Below, piece by piece: positions 26,580-36,776 of a stretch of 64,000 nucleotides of DNA. The notes under the pieces are model-generated. The model saw only the letters and a list, made by a program, of their open reading frames with translations, was not told the DNA's origin and made no database searches. The stretch lies in contig NZ_QEOL01000035.1 in assembly GCF_003096715.1 (NCBI RefSeq), forward strand, positions 1-64,000, written 5' to 3'. Position 1 is the stretch's first letter. Each line of letters opens with the position of its first letter. Origin of the DNA: Paraburkholderia silvatlantica (GTDB lineage Bacteria > Pseudomonadota > Gammaproteobacteria > Burkholderiales > Burkholderiaceae). The translations under genes and the position numbers were made by a program.

Positions 26580-26585
26580 TATAAT
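26580..26585 (+). promoter_or_regulatory. Perfect -10 box of a likely lpxC promoter
   Basis: TATAAT at 26580-26585 matches the sigma70 -10 consensus exactly in otherwise GC-rich DNA. No good -35 sits at 16-18 bases, so an activator or a weak -35 is implied. The transcript would start near 26592 and carry a roughly 47-base leader. Confidence 0.5.
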
Positions 26586-26599
26586 TCGTGCTATGAATT

Positions 26600-26620
26600 A
26601 AAAAGTCCCGATTGGGATTT
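26600..26620 (+). promoter_or_regulatory. Small hairpin in the lpxC leader
   Basis: AAAA(G)TCCC-GATT-GGGATTTT forms a bulged hairpin with a 3' T-run just downstream of the predicted transcript start and 18 bases before the lpxC ATG. It resembles a small attenuator or a translation-blocking element. The structure is seen; the role is inferred. Confidence 0.4.
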
Positions 26621-26638
26621 TCAATGAGCAAGAAGACC

Positions 26639-27556
26639 ATGTTGAAGCAGCGAACCATCAAATCAATCGTGAAGACAGTCGGCATCGGCCTGCACTCGGG
26701 GCGCAAGGTCGACCTGACGCTGCGTCCGGCGGCGCCGAACACGGGCATCGTGTTTTCGCGCGTGGATTTGCCGACGCCGGTTGACATCCCCGCATCGGCG
26801 ATGGCGATTGGCGACACGCGCTTGGCCTCGGTGCTGCAGAAAGACGGCGCACGTGTCTCGACGATCGAGCATCTCATGTCTGCCTGCGCTGGCCTTGGCA
26901 TCGACAACCTCTATGTGGACGTGACCGCCGAGGAAATTCCGATCATGGACGGCAGTGCGGCTTCGTTCGTGTTCCTGATCCAGTCGGCGGGTATTGAGGA
27001 GCAGAATGCTCCGAAGAAGTTCATCAAGGTCAAGAAGCCGGTTGAGATCCGCGACGGCGACAAGTTCGCGCGCCTCGAGCCTTACTTTGGCTTCAAGCTC
27101 AAGTTCACGATCGATTTCCGCCACCCGGCCGTCGACAAGACGGGCCAGGCGCTCGAAGTGGACTTCGCGAATACCTCGTACGTGCGCGAAATCGCGCGCG
27201 CCCGCACGTTCGGCTTCGCGCACGAAGTCGAGATGATGCGCGAGCTGGGCCTCGCACGCGGCGGCAGCATGGACAACGCCATCGTGCTGGACGAGTACCG
27301 CATTCTGAACAACGACGGCCTGCGCTACGACGATGAGTTCGTGAAGCACAAGATGCTCGACGCGATCGGCGACCTGTATGTGGTCGGTCATCCGCTGCTG
27401 GCGGCGTACGACGCGTACAAGTCGGGCCACGGCCTGAACAACGCGCTGCTGCGCGAGCTGCTCGCGAATGAGGACGCCTACGAGATCGTCACGTTCGACG
27501 ATCCGCAGAAGGCGCCGCGCGGCTTCGGCTACGAGGCGCAGACGGCATTCGCCTGA
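26639..27556 (+). CDS. lpxC: UDP-3-O-acyl-N-acetylglucosamine deacetylase
   Basis: A 305-residue zinc deacetylase, the committed step of lipid A synthesis. Zinc ligands His78 (EHLMSACAG), His237 and Asp241 (KHKMLD) are all present, with the catalytic His in KSGHGLNN. Numbering matches E. coli LpxC offset by one, supporting the start at ATG 26639 (MLKQRTIKS). An ATG at 26624 would add five residues, and its TCAATGAGC context is no better. LpxC is normally controlled by FtsH/LapB proteolysis; its C-terminus here ends QTAFA. A strong terminator follows. Confidence 0.97.
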   Translation: MLKQRTIKSIVKTVGIGLHSGRKVDLTLRPAAPNTGIVFSRVDLPTPVDIPASAMAIGDTRLASVLQKDGARVSTIEHLMSACAGLGIDNLYVDVTAEEIPIMDGSAASFVFLIQSAGIEEQNAPKKFIKVKKPVEIRDGDKFARLEPYFGFKLKFTIDFRHPAVDKTGQALEVDFANTSYVREIARARTFGFAHEVEMMRELGLARGGSMDNAIVLDEYRILNNDGLRYDDEFVKHKMLDAIGDLYVVGHPLLAAYDAYKSGHGLNNALLRELLANEDAYEIVTFDDPQKAPRGFGYEAQTAFA

Positions 27557-27580
27557 GTTTCGAGCGCGATTTGCCAGTAA

Positions 27581-27616
27581 AAAGGGCAGCTTCACGCTGC
27601 CCTTTCGCTTTTTTGC
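27581..27616 (+). terminator. Rho-independent terminator after lpxC
   Basis: AAAGGGCAGC-TTCAC-GCTGCCCTTT followed by CGCTTTTTT. It closes the dcw/lpxC block and, read backwards, could also serve dciA on the minus strand. Confidence 0.88.
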
Positions 27617-27627
27617 GCGGCTTCGCC

Positions 27628-27655
27628 GCGCGGTTTCGTGAGCGCGGTTTCGTGA
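27628..27655. repeat. Two tandem copies of a 14-bp unit
   Basis: GCGCGGTTTCGTGA occurs twice back to back just after the lpxC terminator, between convergent lpxC and dciA. It looks like a simple local slippage duplication in non-coding DNA. Confidence 0.7.
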
Positions 27656-27672
27656 GACGTTGGCGCGCCGGA

Positions 27673-28146
27673 TCAGCGCTTTTTCGTGTGGCGCGCCGCC
27701 ATCTTCGCGAGCGCTGCCTGCAGCGGCGAGGCCTGCAGCGTTTCACTGAGCGCCTGGAGCGCTGCCGCGCCAGCCGGCGTCATGCGCGCCTGCTTGGGCG
27801 GCGCGGGATCTTTCACGGCTTGCGGACGCACACGGATACGCACACTGTTCAATGCCCAGCCGCGCGCCTGCAGGTCGGCCACGAGCCGCGGCTCCAGGTG
27901 CCGCAGCCGCGCCGCGAGCGCGTTGTGCGCAGTGAAAAGGGCCAGCGTGCCGTCCTTGATGAAGCCGGGCTCGACGCTGGCCGCGAGATAGTCGGGCAGC
28001 AGTGCGTTCAGGTCGCGCTGGATCGCCGCGATCTGTTCGACGCCGGCGCGCAGCGGCGCGAACGCGTCGGTGCGGCTGAGCACTTCGGCGAGCGGCTGGG
28101 GGGCGCGTGGTCCCATGGACCTTGAAAACGGCGAGAAACGGCTCAT
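27673..28146 (-). CDS. dciA: DciA-like DUF721 protein, putative replicative helicase loader
   Basis: A 157-residue DUF721 protein. DciA is the widespread bacterial partner of the DnaB replicative helicase in lineages that lack DnaC. The central part (QRDLNALLPDYLAASVEPGFIKDGTLALF...LRHLEPRL) is the KH-like domain; the C-terminus is a charged, probably flexible tail ending HTKKR. I chose ATG 28146 (MSRFSPFSRS); in-frame codons further upstream are possible but give a non-family N-terminus. It lies antisense to secA's upstream region, where secM sits in enterics. Confidence 0.85.
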   Translation of the reverse strand: MSRFSPFSRSMGPRAPQPLAEVLSRTDAFAPLRAGVEQIAAIQRDLNALLPDYLAASVEPGFIKDGTLALFTAHNALAARLRHLEPRLVADLQARGWALNSVRIRVRPQAVKDPAPPKQARMTPAGAAALQALSETLQASPLQAALAKMAARHTKKR

Positions 28147-28499
28147 GTCGTGTAAGGATGGGCGAGCGCGCAGGCGGGGCTGCGATGCCGTCATTGTAGC
28201 CTGCGCACCGCCCATCCAACGCCTTCAGGCCATTCGGCCAGGGCCGCCTCGCGGCCCTTCGCCGCCCGGCGGGAAGGCCGTCCATGCGGGCATCATGCGC
28301 GCCAGAGCCGCCTTCGCGCTGACACAGGCGGGTGAGAGGGCGCGTGCTAAAATGCACGATTCGAATCCACCAATTTTGGGCTAAAGCCGCCGAGGTCCCT
28401 CCGGTCCGGATGCGTAGTGCAGACGCCGACAGACGTTGCACACCCGCTGAACCCACCCTCAGGAATCCCGGCCGAAGCCGCGACGCAGACACCGATCCG
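28147..28499. other. dciA/secA divergent leader region
   Basis: This 353-bp gap contains a likely secA promoter -10 at 28345-28353. No SecM-like export-monitor reading frame with a Sec signal and arrest sequence is visible. The rest is GC-rich DNA with in-frame open sequence upstream of secA but no ribosome-binding site that would justify a longer secA. The dciA promoter must also lie here, but I cannot pick it out. Confidence 0.5.
28345..28353 (+). promoter_or_regulatory. Extended -10 promoter element of secA
   Basis: TGCTAAAAT is a TGn-extended -10 (TAAAAT, 28348-28353). The best -35-like sequence, CTGACA at 28319-28324, is too far away (23 bases), which is tolerable for extended -10 promoters. 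The leader to the secA ATG would be about 140 bases. Confidence 0.5.
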
Positions 28500-31304
<2,805 letters not shown>

Positions 31305-31329
31305 CGCAGGCTTGAACGTAGACTCCGGT

Positions 31330-31360
31330 GGCCCGCTTCTCCTGGCGGGCCTTGCGTTTT
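31330..31360 (+). terminator. Probable terminator after secA
   Basis: GGCCCGC/GCGGGCC stem with an 8-base loop, then CTTGCGTTTT. The stem is short and the T-run is imperfect. It separates secA from argJ. Confidence 0.6.
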
Positions 31361-31424
31361 GAATCCCGATGCCGGCCGGGCTCCAGCGCCCTGGCCGGCA
31401 TCGCCTTTTCGACAGGTCGCCACC

Positions 31425-32666
31425 ATGGCTGTCAATTTCCCCTCGATTGATCCCGCTCAACTTCATCCGGTCGCCGGCGTGACGCTCGGCTGGGCAGAAG
31501 CCAACATCCGCAAGCCCAATCGCAAGGACGTCCTGGTGATTTCCGTCGACGAAGGCGCGAGCGTGGCCGGCGTGTTCACGCTGAACCGCTTCTGTGCCGC
31601 GCCGGTGACCGTGTGCCGCGAACATCTCGCGAAGGTGCGCGCGGGCGGCAAGGGCATTCGCGCGCTGGTGGTGAACACCGGCAACGCGAATGCGGGCACC
31701 GGCGAGCCGGGCATGAAGCACGCCCGCGAGACCTGCGATGAACTCGCGCGTCTTGCCGGCCTCGAGTCCTCGCAGGTGCTGCCGTTCTCGACTGGCGTGA
31801 TTCTCGAGCCGCTGCCCATCGACCGCCTGAAGGCGGGTCTTCCCGCCGCGCTGGAGAACCGCAAGGCCGCGAACTGGTACGACGCCGCGCAGGCCATCAT
31901 GACGACCGACACGCTGCCGAAGGCCGTGTCGCGCCAGGTCGCGGTCGATGGCCACACTGTCACGTTCACGGGCATCAGCAAGGGCGCGGGCATGATCAAG
32001 CCGAACATGGCGACCATGCTCGGCTTCCTCGCTTTCGATGCGAACGTTGCACAGCCCGTGCTCGACGAACTCGTGAAGTACGTGGCCGACCGCTCGTTCA
32101 ATTGCGTCACGATCGACGGCGATACCTCGACCAACGACTCGTTCATCATGATCGCCTCGGGCAAGTCCAGCCTGCCCGCGATCACCTCGACTGACACGCC
32201 CGCCTACGCCGCGCTGCGCGACGCCGTGACGGCTGTCGCCCAGGAACTCTCGCAACTCATCGTGCGCGACGGCGAAGGCGCAACCAAGTTCATGACCGTG
32301 CAGGTGGAAGGCGGCAAGGACGTGGCCGAGTGCCGCCAGATCGCCTATGCGATCGGCCATTCGCCGCTCGTGAAGACGGCGTTCTACGCATCGGACCCCA
32401 ACCTCGGCCGTATCCTCGCGGCGATCGGCTATGCCGGCGTGACCGACCTCGACGTCGACAAGATCGACCTGTATCTCGACGACGTGCTCGTGGCGAAAGC
32501 GGGCGGCCGCAACCCGGCTTACCGCGAAGAGGACGGCCAGCGCGTCATGAAGAAGAGCGAGATCCTGATTCGTGTGCTGCTCGGCCGCGGCGACGCGCAG
32601 GCCACGATCTGGACCTGCGACCTCTCGCACGACTACGTGAGCATCAACGCGGATTACCGCTCCTGA
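31425..32666 (+). CDS. argJ: Bifunctional ornithine acetyltransferase / N-acetylglutamate synthase
   Basis: A 413-residue ArgJ. It transfers the acetyl group from N-acetylornithine to glutamate, giving the cyclic arginine pathway, and may also use acetyl-CoA. The precursor self-cleaves between Ala196 and Thr197 in KPNMATMLGF, Thr197 becoming the catalytic nucleophile of the beta chain. The oxyanion Thr-Gly region (VNTGNANAGTG) is present. The start at ATG 31425 (MAVNFPSIDP) has a modest AGG site. It is followed 19 bases later by an ATPase gene; the pairing has no obvious metabolic link. Confidence 0.96.
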   Translation: MAVNFPSIDPAQLHPVAGVTLGWAEANIRKPNRKDVLVISVDEGASVAGVFTLNRFCAAPVTVCREHLAKVRAGGKGIRALVVNTGNANAGTGEPGMKHARETCDELARLAGLESSQVLPFSTGVILEPLPIDRLKAGLPAALENRKAANWYDAAQAIMTTDTLPKAVSRQVAVDGHTVTFTGISKGAGMIKPNMATMLGFLAFDANVAQPVLDELVKYVADRSFNCVTIDGDTSTNDSFIMIASGKSSLPAITSTDTPAYAALRDAVTAVAQELSQLIVRDGEGATKFMTVQVEGGKDVAECRQIAYAIGHSPLVKTAFYASDPNLGRILAAIGYAGVTDLDVDKIDLYLDDVLVAKAGGRNPAYREEDGQRVMKKSEILIRVLLGRGDAQATIWTCDLSHDYVSINADYRS

Positions 32667-32685
32667 TTTCAAGCGCCTTTACCAC

Positions 32686-33558
32686 ATGGACAAGCTCGAA
32701 CAGTTTCTGACCCGCGCCGAAGCGCTGCTCGGCCGCCTCGAGGCCGTGCTGCCGCCCTCGGCACCCGATGTCGACTGGAACGCGGCCGTTGCGTTTCGCT
32801 GGCGCAAGCGCCAGGGGCGCGGTTTCCTGCAGCCGGTGCCGGCGATCTCGCTGATCTCGCTCGACGACCTGCAGAACATCGACCGGCAGAAAGATCTCAT
32901 CGACCGCAACACGCGCCAGTTCGTGCAGAGCAAGCCCGCGAACAACGTGCTGCTCACCGGCGCGCGCGGCACGGGCAAGTCGTCGTTGATCAAGGCCTGC
33001 CTGAACGCGTACGCGAAGGACGGTCTTCGCCTGATCGAAGTCGACAAGGACGATCTGCATGACCTCGGCGATATCGTCGATCTCATCTCGACGCGCCCCG
33101 AGCGCTTCATCGTGTTCTGCGACGACCTCTCGTTCGAGGAAGGCGAATCGGGCTACAAGGCGCTGAAGGTGGCGCTGGACGGCTCGGTGGCCGCGCAGTC
33201 GGACAACGTGCTGATTTACGCGACCTCGAACCGCCGCCATCTGCTGCCCGAGTACATGAGCGACAACGAGACGTACAAGCACATGCCCGACGGCGAGATT
33301 CATCCGGGCGAAGTGGTGGAGGAGAAGATTTCGCTCTCCGAGCGCTTTGGCCTCTGGGTGAGCTTCTATCCGTTCAAGCAGGACGATTACCTGACGATCG
33401 TCGGCCACTGGCTGCGCCATTTCGGCTGCGACGACGCCGAAGTCGAGTCGGCGCGCGGCGACGCCCTCGTTTGGGCGCTGGAGCGCGGCTCGCGTTCGGG
33501 CCGCGTGGCGTGGCAGTTCGCACGCGACTGGTCGGGCAAGAAGGCGCAAGAGGCATGA
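32686..33558 (+). CDS. DUF815-family P-loop ATPase
   Basis: A 290-residue AAA-type ATP-binding protein of the DUF815 family. The Walker A motif LLTGARGTGKSSL lies near residue 90, the Walker B-like segment FIVFCDDLSFE near residue 143, and the sensor-like YATSNRRHLLPEYM near residue 180. The arrangement recalls DnaC/IstB/RuvB-type ATPases. No membrane segment or signal is present. It sits between argJ and mutT, overlapping mutT by four bases, so the two are probably translated together. The function of the family is not established. Confidence 0.85.
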   Translation: MDKLEQFLTRAEALLGRLEAVLPPSAPDVDWNAAVAFRWRKRQGRGFLQPVPAISLISLDDLQNIDRQKDLIDRNTRQFVQSKPANNVLLTGARGTGKSSLIKACLNAYAKDGLRLIEVDKDDLHDLGDIVDLISTRPERFIVFCDDLSFEEGESGYKALKVALDGSVAAQSDNVLIYATSNRRHLLPEYMSDNETYKHMPDGEIHPGEVVEEKISLSERFGLWVSFYPFKQDDYLTIVGHWLRHFGCDDAEVESARGDALVWALERGSRSGRVAWQFARDWSGKKAQEA

Positions 33559-33986
33559 GCGCCGAAGCCAACGCCACGAAGGATGCTTGCGCGAACGTAC
33601 GCCCCGTGACGGAAGTCGCGGTGGGCGTGCTGGTCCAGCCCGATGGCCGCTATCTGCTCGCTCAGCGCCCCGAAGGCAAACCGTATGCAGGCTACTGGGA
33701 GTTTCCGGGCGGCAAGCTGGAAGCGGGCGAAACGGTCGAAGCGGCGCTCGCGCGCGAGTTGCACGAGGAACTGGGCATCGACGTGAAGGCGTGCCACCTG
33801 TGGCACACGCTCGAACACGATTACCCGCACGCCTATGTGCGGCTCTACTTCTGCAAGGTGACCGAGTGGACCGGCGAGCCGCATGGCCGCGAAGGCCAGG
33901 CGTTTGTCTGGCAGTCGCTGCCGGCGAGCGTCGAGCCGCTCTTGCCCGCGACGATTCCTGTGCTGGAGTGGCTTGCCGCGGAGTAA
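33555..33986 (+). CDS. mutT: MutT-type Nudix hydrolase (8-oxo-dGTP diphosphatase)
   Basis: A 143-residue Nudix protein. The Nudix box (Gx5Ex7REUxEExGU) is complete at residues 52-74, reading GGKLEAGET...RELHEELGI. MutT removes 8-oxo-dGTP from the nucleotide pool to prevent A:T to C:G transversions. The start at 33555 overlaps the DUF815 gene (ATGA). Location next to yacG-zapD-coaE matches mutT in E. coli and supports the assignment over other Nudix enzymes. Confidence 0.9.
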   Translation: MSAEANATKDACANVRPVTEVAVGVLVQPDGRYLLAQRPEGKPYAGYWEFPGGKLEAGETVEAALARELHEELGIDVKACHLWHTLEHDYPHAYVRLYFCKVTEWTGEPHGREGQAFVWQSLPASVEPLLPATIPVLEWLAAE

Positions 33987-34011
33987 CGCCCTGCACGGGC
34001 CGCCACGATGC

Positions 34012-34047
34012 AAAAGGCCGCTGTGCGTGATGCACAGCGGCCTTTTT
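34012..34047. terminator. Bidirectional terminator between mutT and yacG
   Basis: A 15-bp perfect stem (AAAAGGCCGCTGTGC/GCACAGCGGCCTTTT) with loop GTGAT, flanked by A-run and T-run. It serves the convergent mutT and yacG. Its core GCCGCTGTG is the same as in the proB terminator at 45428. Confidence 0.92.
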
Positions 34048-34077
34048 GTCCGGCACACGCCCGCGCACGCGCGTCGC

Positions 34078-34272
34078 TTACTGCCGCGTATCGGTGGGCG
34101 GCGCGTCTTCGGGCGGCGTTTCGTCGTCGGCGCCGCCGATGCGGTATTTTTCGGCCGCCCATGCGCCGAGATCCATTTGCTTGCAGCGCTCGGAGCAGAA
34201 CGGCCGGAAGCGGTTTTCCGGCACCCAGCGGACTTCCTTGCCGCAGGTCGGACATTTGACGACAGTGGTCAT
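34078..34272 (-). CDS. yacG: DNA gyrase inhibitor YacG
   Basis: A 64-residue zinc protein with Cys7-x2-Cys10 and Cys26-x3-Cys30 in the order MTTVVKCPTCGKEV...RPFCSERCK, the YacG knuckle. In E. coli YacG binds GyrB and inhibits DNA gyrase. The C-terminal 20 residues are acidic and Pro-rich (DDETPPEDAPPTD) and presumably disordered. Last gene of the minus-strand pil/coaE/zapD run, 49 bases past zapD. Confidence 0.92.
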   Translation of the reverse strand: MTTVVKCPTCGKEVRWVPENRFRPFCSERCKQMDLGAWAAEKYRIGGADDETPPEDAPPTDTRQ

Positions 34273-34321
34273 GCGATAGAACTTGGGTTGCGTTGAGTCT
34301 GGCGTGGCGGCGCGTCCGGTT

Positions 34322-35077
34322 TCACAGGCTGCAGAGCGTGAGCTGGAACGGCACGTCCTGATCGACGGCGCGCGGACGCAGATCGCCGTCCTGCACGGTG
34401 AAGCGCACCCACAGCATGTACTTGTTGGCGCTCGCTTCGGGAATCATGCGCAATTCCGGTGCCACGCGGACTTGCATGAGCTGATAGGCACGCCCTGACA
34501 GCATCTGCTGATAGCTGCCCTGCATCGCCATCACCTTCGACGCCTGGCCCGATTCGCGCGCGAGGCGCAGCACGATGGCGGCGGCGTCGCGCAGCGGCAG
34601 CAGCGGCGTGACCCATTTCGCAATGTCCTGGCGGCGTTGATCCGGATGCAACTGCTGCCACGCATAGTACGACGGCAGATCGAACTTGCAGGTGCCGCCG
34701 GGAATAATCGCGCGGCTGCGGATGCTCGTGAGCCACTCATTGTCCATTAGATGCTGGCCCGTCTTGCCTTGCATCTGCGTGAGACCGGCGAGCGTCTGCT
34801 CGATTTCGCCCAGCACGGTTTCGAGCGCATTCTGCTCGATGCCGGGATTGCCGCGGAACGGCGCGAGCGTTTGGCGTTGCCGCTCGAGTTCCTTCATGAG
34901 ATCCGACTTCAGGTCGGCGCGGCCTGCGACTTCCGCGATTTCGAAGAGCGTCGTGAGCGCGACGTGATGTTCCCTCGGATCCTCCTGGGTCAGGAAAAAC
35001 GTGAAGCGCTCGAACAGGTCTTCGAGGCGCAGCAGCGTTCGGATTCGCTCGTTGAAGGGATACTCGTAAAGAATCAA
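34322..35077 (-). CDS. zapD: Cell division protein ZapD
   Basis: A 251-residue ZapD (YacF). This dimeric cytoplasmic protein crosslinks FtsZ filaments by binding the FtsZ C-terminal peptide, which is present in the FtsZ encoded at 24393. The helical N-terminal part and beta-rich C-terminal part are full length. The start is a TTG codon (ILYEYPFNERIRT follows) with a GAGGCGAG-like site upstream; no better ATG exists. It lies between coaE and yacG, the same neighbourhood as in E. coli. Confidence 0.93.
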   Translation of the reverse strand: MILYEYPFNERIRTLLRLEDLFERFTFFLTQEDPREHHVALTTLFEIAEVAGRADLKSDLMKELERQRQTLAPFRGNPGIEQNALETVLGEIEQTLAGLTQMQGKTGQHLMDNEWLTSIRSRAIIPGGTCKFDLPSYYAWQQLHPDQRRQDIAKWVTPLLPLRDAAAIVLRLARESGQASKVMAMQGSYQQMLSGRAYQLMQVRVAPELRMIPEASANKYMLWVRFTVQDGDLRPRAVDQDVPFQLTLCSL

Positions 35078-35205
35078 GCGCGCTCGCCTCGGGCGTGGTA
35101 GGTGACGGATTGCAGGACATTCTAATGCCGTGGGACTACGGTCGCAATCGCGCCGGCCCGGTGCTTTGCCGATGTGACCCGCTAATCGCCTGCGGATGGC
35201 GCGTT

Positions 35206-35826
35206 TTAAGCGTTGCCGGCCTTTTCGGCAGCAAGCTTGAGATACGTCTGATGCAATGCGTCGACGTCCTGATCGAGCGTTTCGAGCGTCGCGCCGTTGT
35301 CGTTCACCACCACGTTGTCGGCAGCCGCGAGGCGCGCTTCGCGCGTGGCCTGCCGCGCGATGATCGCGAGCACCTGATCACGCGTGAAGCCATTGCGGCG
35401 CATGACGCGCGCGATCTGGGTTTCCACGCTGCAATCGACGGTGAGCACGCGATCGACACGCGTCTTCCAGGTGCCCGACTCTACGAGCAAGGGTACGACC
35501 ACGATGACATAGGGCCCGCTGGCCTCTCGCGTTTCGCGTTCGGTTTCGGAGCGGATCAGCGGGTGTGTGATGGCCTCGAGTCGCTTGCGCGCGGACTCAT
35601 CGCCGAACACGAGCGTGCGCATGCGCGCGCGGTCCATCGAGCCGTCCGGCGCGACGAATTGAGGGCCGAATTCCGCGGCGATCTGCGCCATCGCGATGCC
35701 GTGCGGCGCGGTAATGCGATGCGCGATGAGATCGGTGTCGACGATCGTCACGCCGCGCGCGGCAAAGCCATCGGCGACCGTGGATTTGCCGCTGCCGATG
35801 CCACCCGTCAATCCGACCGCGAACAT
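35206..35826 (-). CDS. coaE: Dephospho-CoA kinase
   Basis: A 206-residue P-loop kinase that phosphorylates dephospho-CoA in the last step of coenzyme A synthesis. The P-loop GLTGGIGSGKST covers residues 5-16, and the family DTDLIAHRIT motif follows near residue 32. ATG 35826 (MFAVGLTGG) is preferred because GGGGAAAC lies just upstream and the P-loop begins at the expected position; a longer reading frame would run into pilD. It begins four bases after the pilD stop. Confidence 0.95.
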   Translation of the reverse strand: MFAVGLTGGIGSGKSTVADGFAARGVTIVDTDLIAHRITAPHGIAMAQIAAEFGPQFVAPDGSMDRARMRTLVFGDESARKRLEAITHPLIRSETERETREASGPYVIVVVPLLVESGTWKTRVDRVLTVDCSVETQIARVMRRNGFTRDQVLAIIARQATREARLAAADNVVVNDNGATLETLDQDVDALHQTYLKLAAEKAGNA

Positions 35827-35830
35827 TTGA

Positions 35831-36748
35831 TCAGTTTCCCCACGCAAATACACCATAGAGCGGTGTGCCTGCAAACAATGTGATGAGCGCGCCAGCGGCC
35901 AGATACGGGCCGAACGGCAGCGGCTCTTCGAAGCGCATGCGTCCCGTCAACGTGGCGATGATGCCGACCAGCGCGCCGGCTACTGCGGCGATCACGACGA
36001 TCTGCGGCAGTGCGCTCCAGCCGAGCCATGCGCCGAGCGCGGCGAGCAGCTTGAAATCGCCGTGGCCCATGCCTTCTACGCCACGCAACAGCTTGAAGAC
36101 CCAGTAGACGCACCAGAGCGCCAGATAACCCGCGACCGCACCGATCACCGCTTCGCGCAGCGTGACGAAGGTGCCGGCAAAATTGACCAGCAACCCGGCC
36201 CACAGCAGCGGCTGCGTGATTTCGTCGTGCAGCATCTGGTGTTCGAGGTCGATGGCACTCGCGGCGATGAGCGTGGCGCACAGCACGAAGGCGGCGAGCG
36301 CTTTGCCGGTGGGCCCGAAGGCGAGCAATGCGCCGGCCGCGCAGGCCGCGCTCGCGATCTCGATGAGCGGGTAGCGCGCGCTCACGCGCGCATGACAGTG
36401 CGAGCAGCGCCCGCGCAACGCGACCCAACTGAGCACCGGAATGTTTTCCCAGGCGCGCAAGACGTGGCCGCAGTGCGGGCACGCGCTGCGTGGGAGCCAG
36501 AGGTTGTAGCGCGCGGGCAGCCCGTCTTCTTCGAAGAGCGGACCGGGCGTGCCGGTCGCTTCGGCCACATCGGTGCGCCACGCGCGCTCCAGCATGATTG
36601 GCAGCCGGTGCACGACGACGTTGAGAAAGCTGCCGATGACGAGCCCGAACGCAATGGCGAAGACCATGAGCACGCCGAAGGGCAGACCGGCGAGAGCGGC
36701 GGCGAGCGGCGTTGCAGTATCGGGCGCGGAAGGGAGTTGGACGGGCAT
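35831..36748 (-). CDS. pilD: Prepilin leader peptidase / N-methyltransferase
   Basis: A 305-residue A24-family aspartyl peptidase in the inner membrane. It cleaves type IV prepilin leaders and N-methylates the new first residue. The cytoplasmic zinc-type motif is intact (Cys90-x2-Cys93 ... Cys115-x2-Cys118), the catalytic region includes GMGHGDFK with the GxGD aspartate, and about eight membrane segments are visible. I chose ATG 36748 (MPVQLPSAPD), as longer starts run into a non-family sequence. It may also process type II secretion pseudopilins. Confidence 0.94.
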   Translation of the reverse strand: MPVQLPSAPDTATPLAAALAGLPFGVLMVFAIAFGLVIGSFLNVVVHRLPIMLERAWRTDVAEATGTPGPLFEEDGLPARYNLWLPRSACPHCGHVLRAWENIPVLSWVALRGRCSHCHARVSARYPLIEIASAACAAGALLAFGPTGKALAAFVLCATLIAASAIDLEHQMLHDEITQPLLWAGLLVNFAGTFVTLREAVIGAVAGYLALWCVYWVFKLLRGVEGMGHGDFKLLAALGAWLGWSALPQIVVIAAVAGALVGIIATLTGRMRFEEPLPFGPYLAAGALITLFAGTPLYGVFAWGN

Positions 36749-36776
36749 GAGACGGTACCGGATTCTGGCAGCGATG

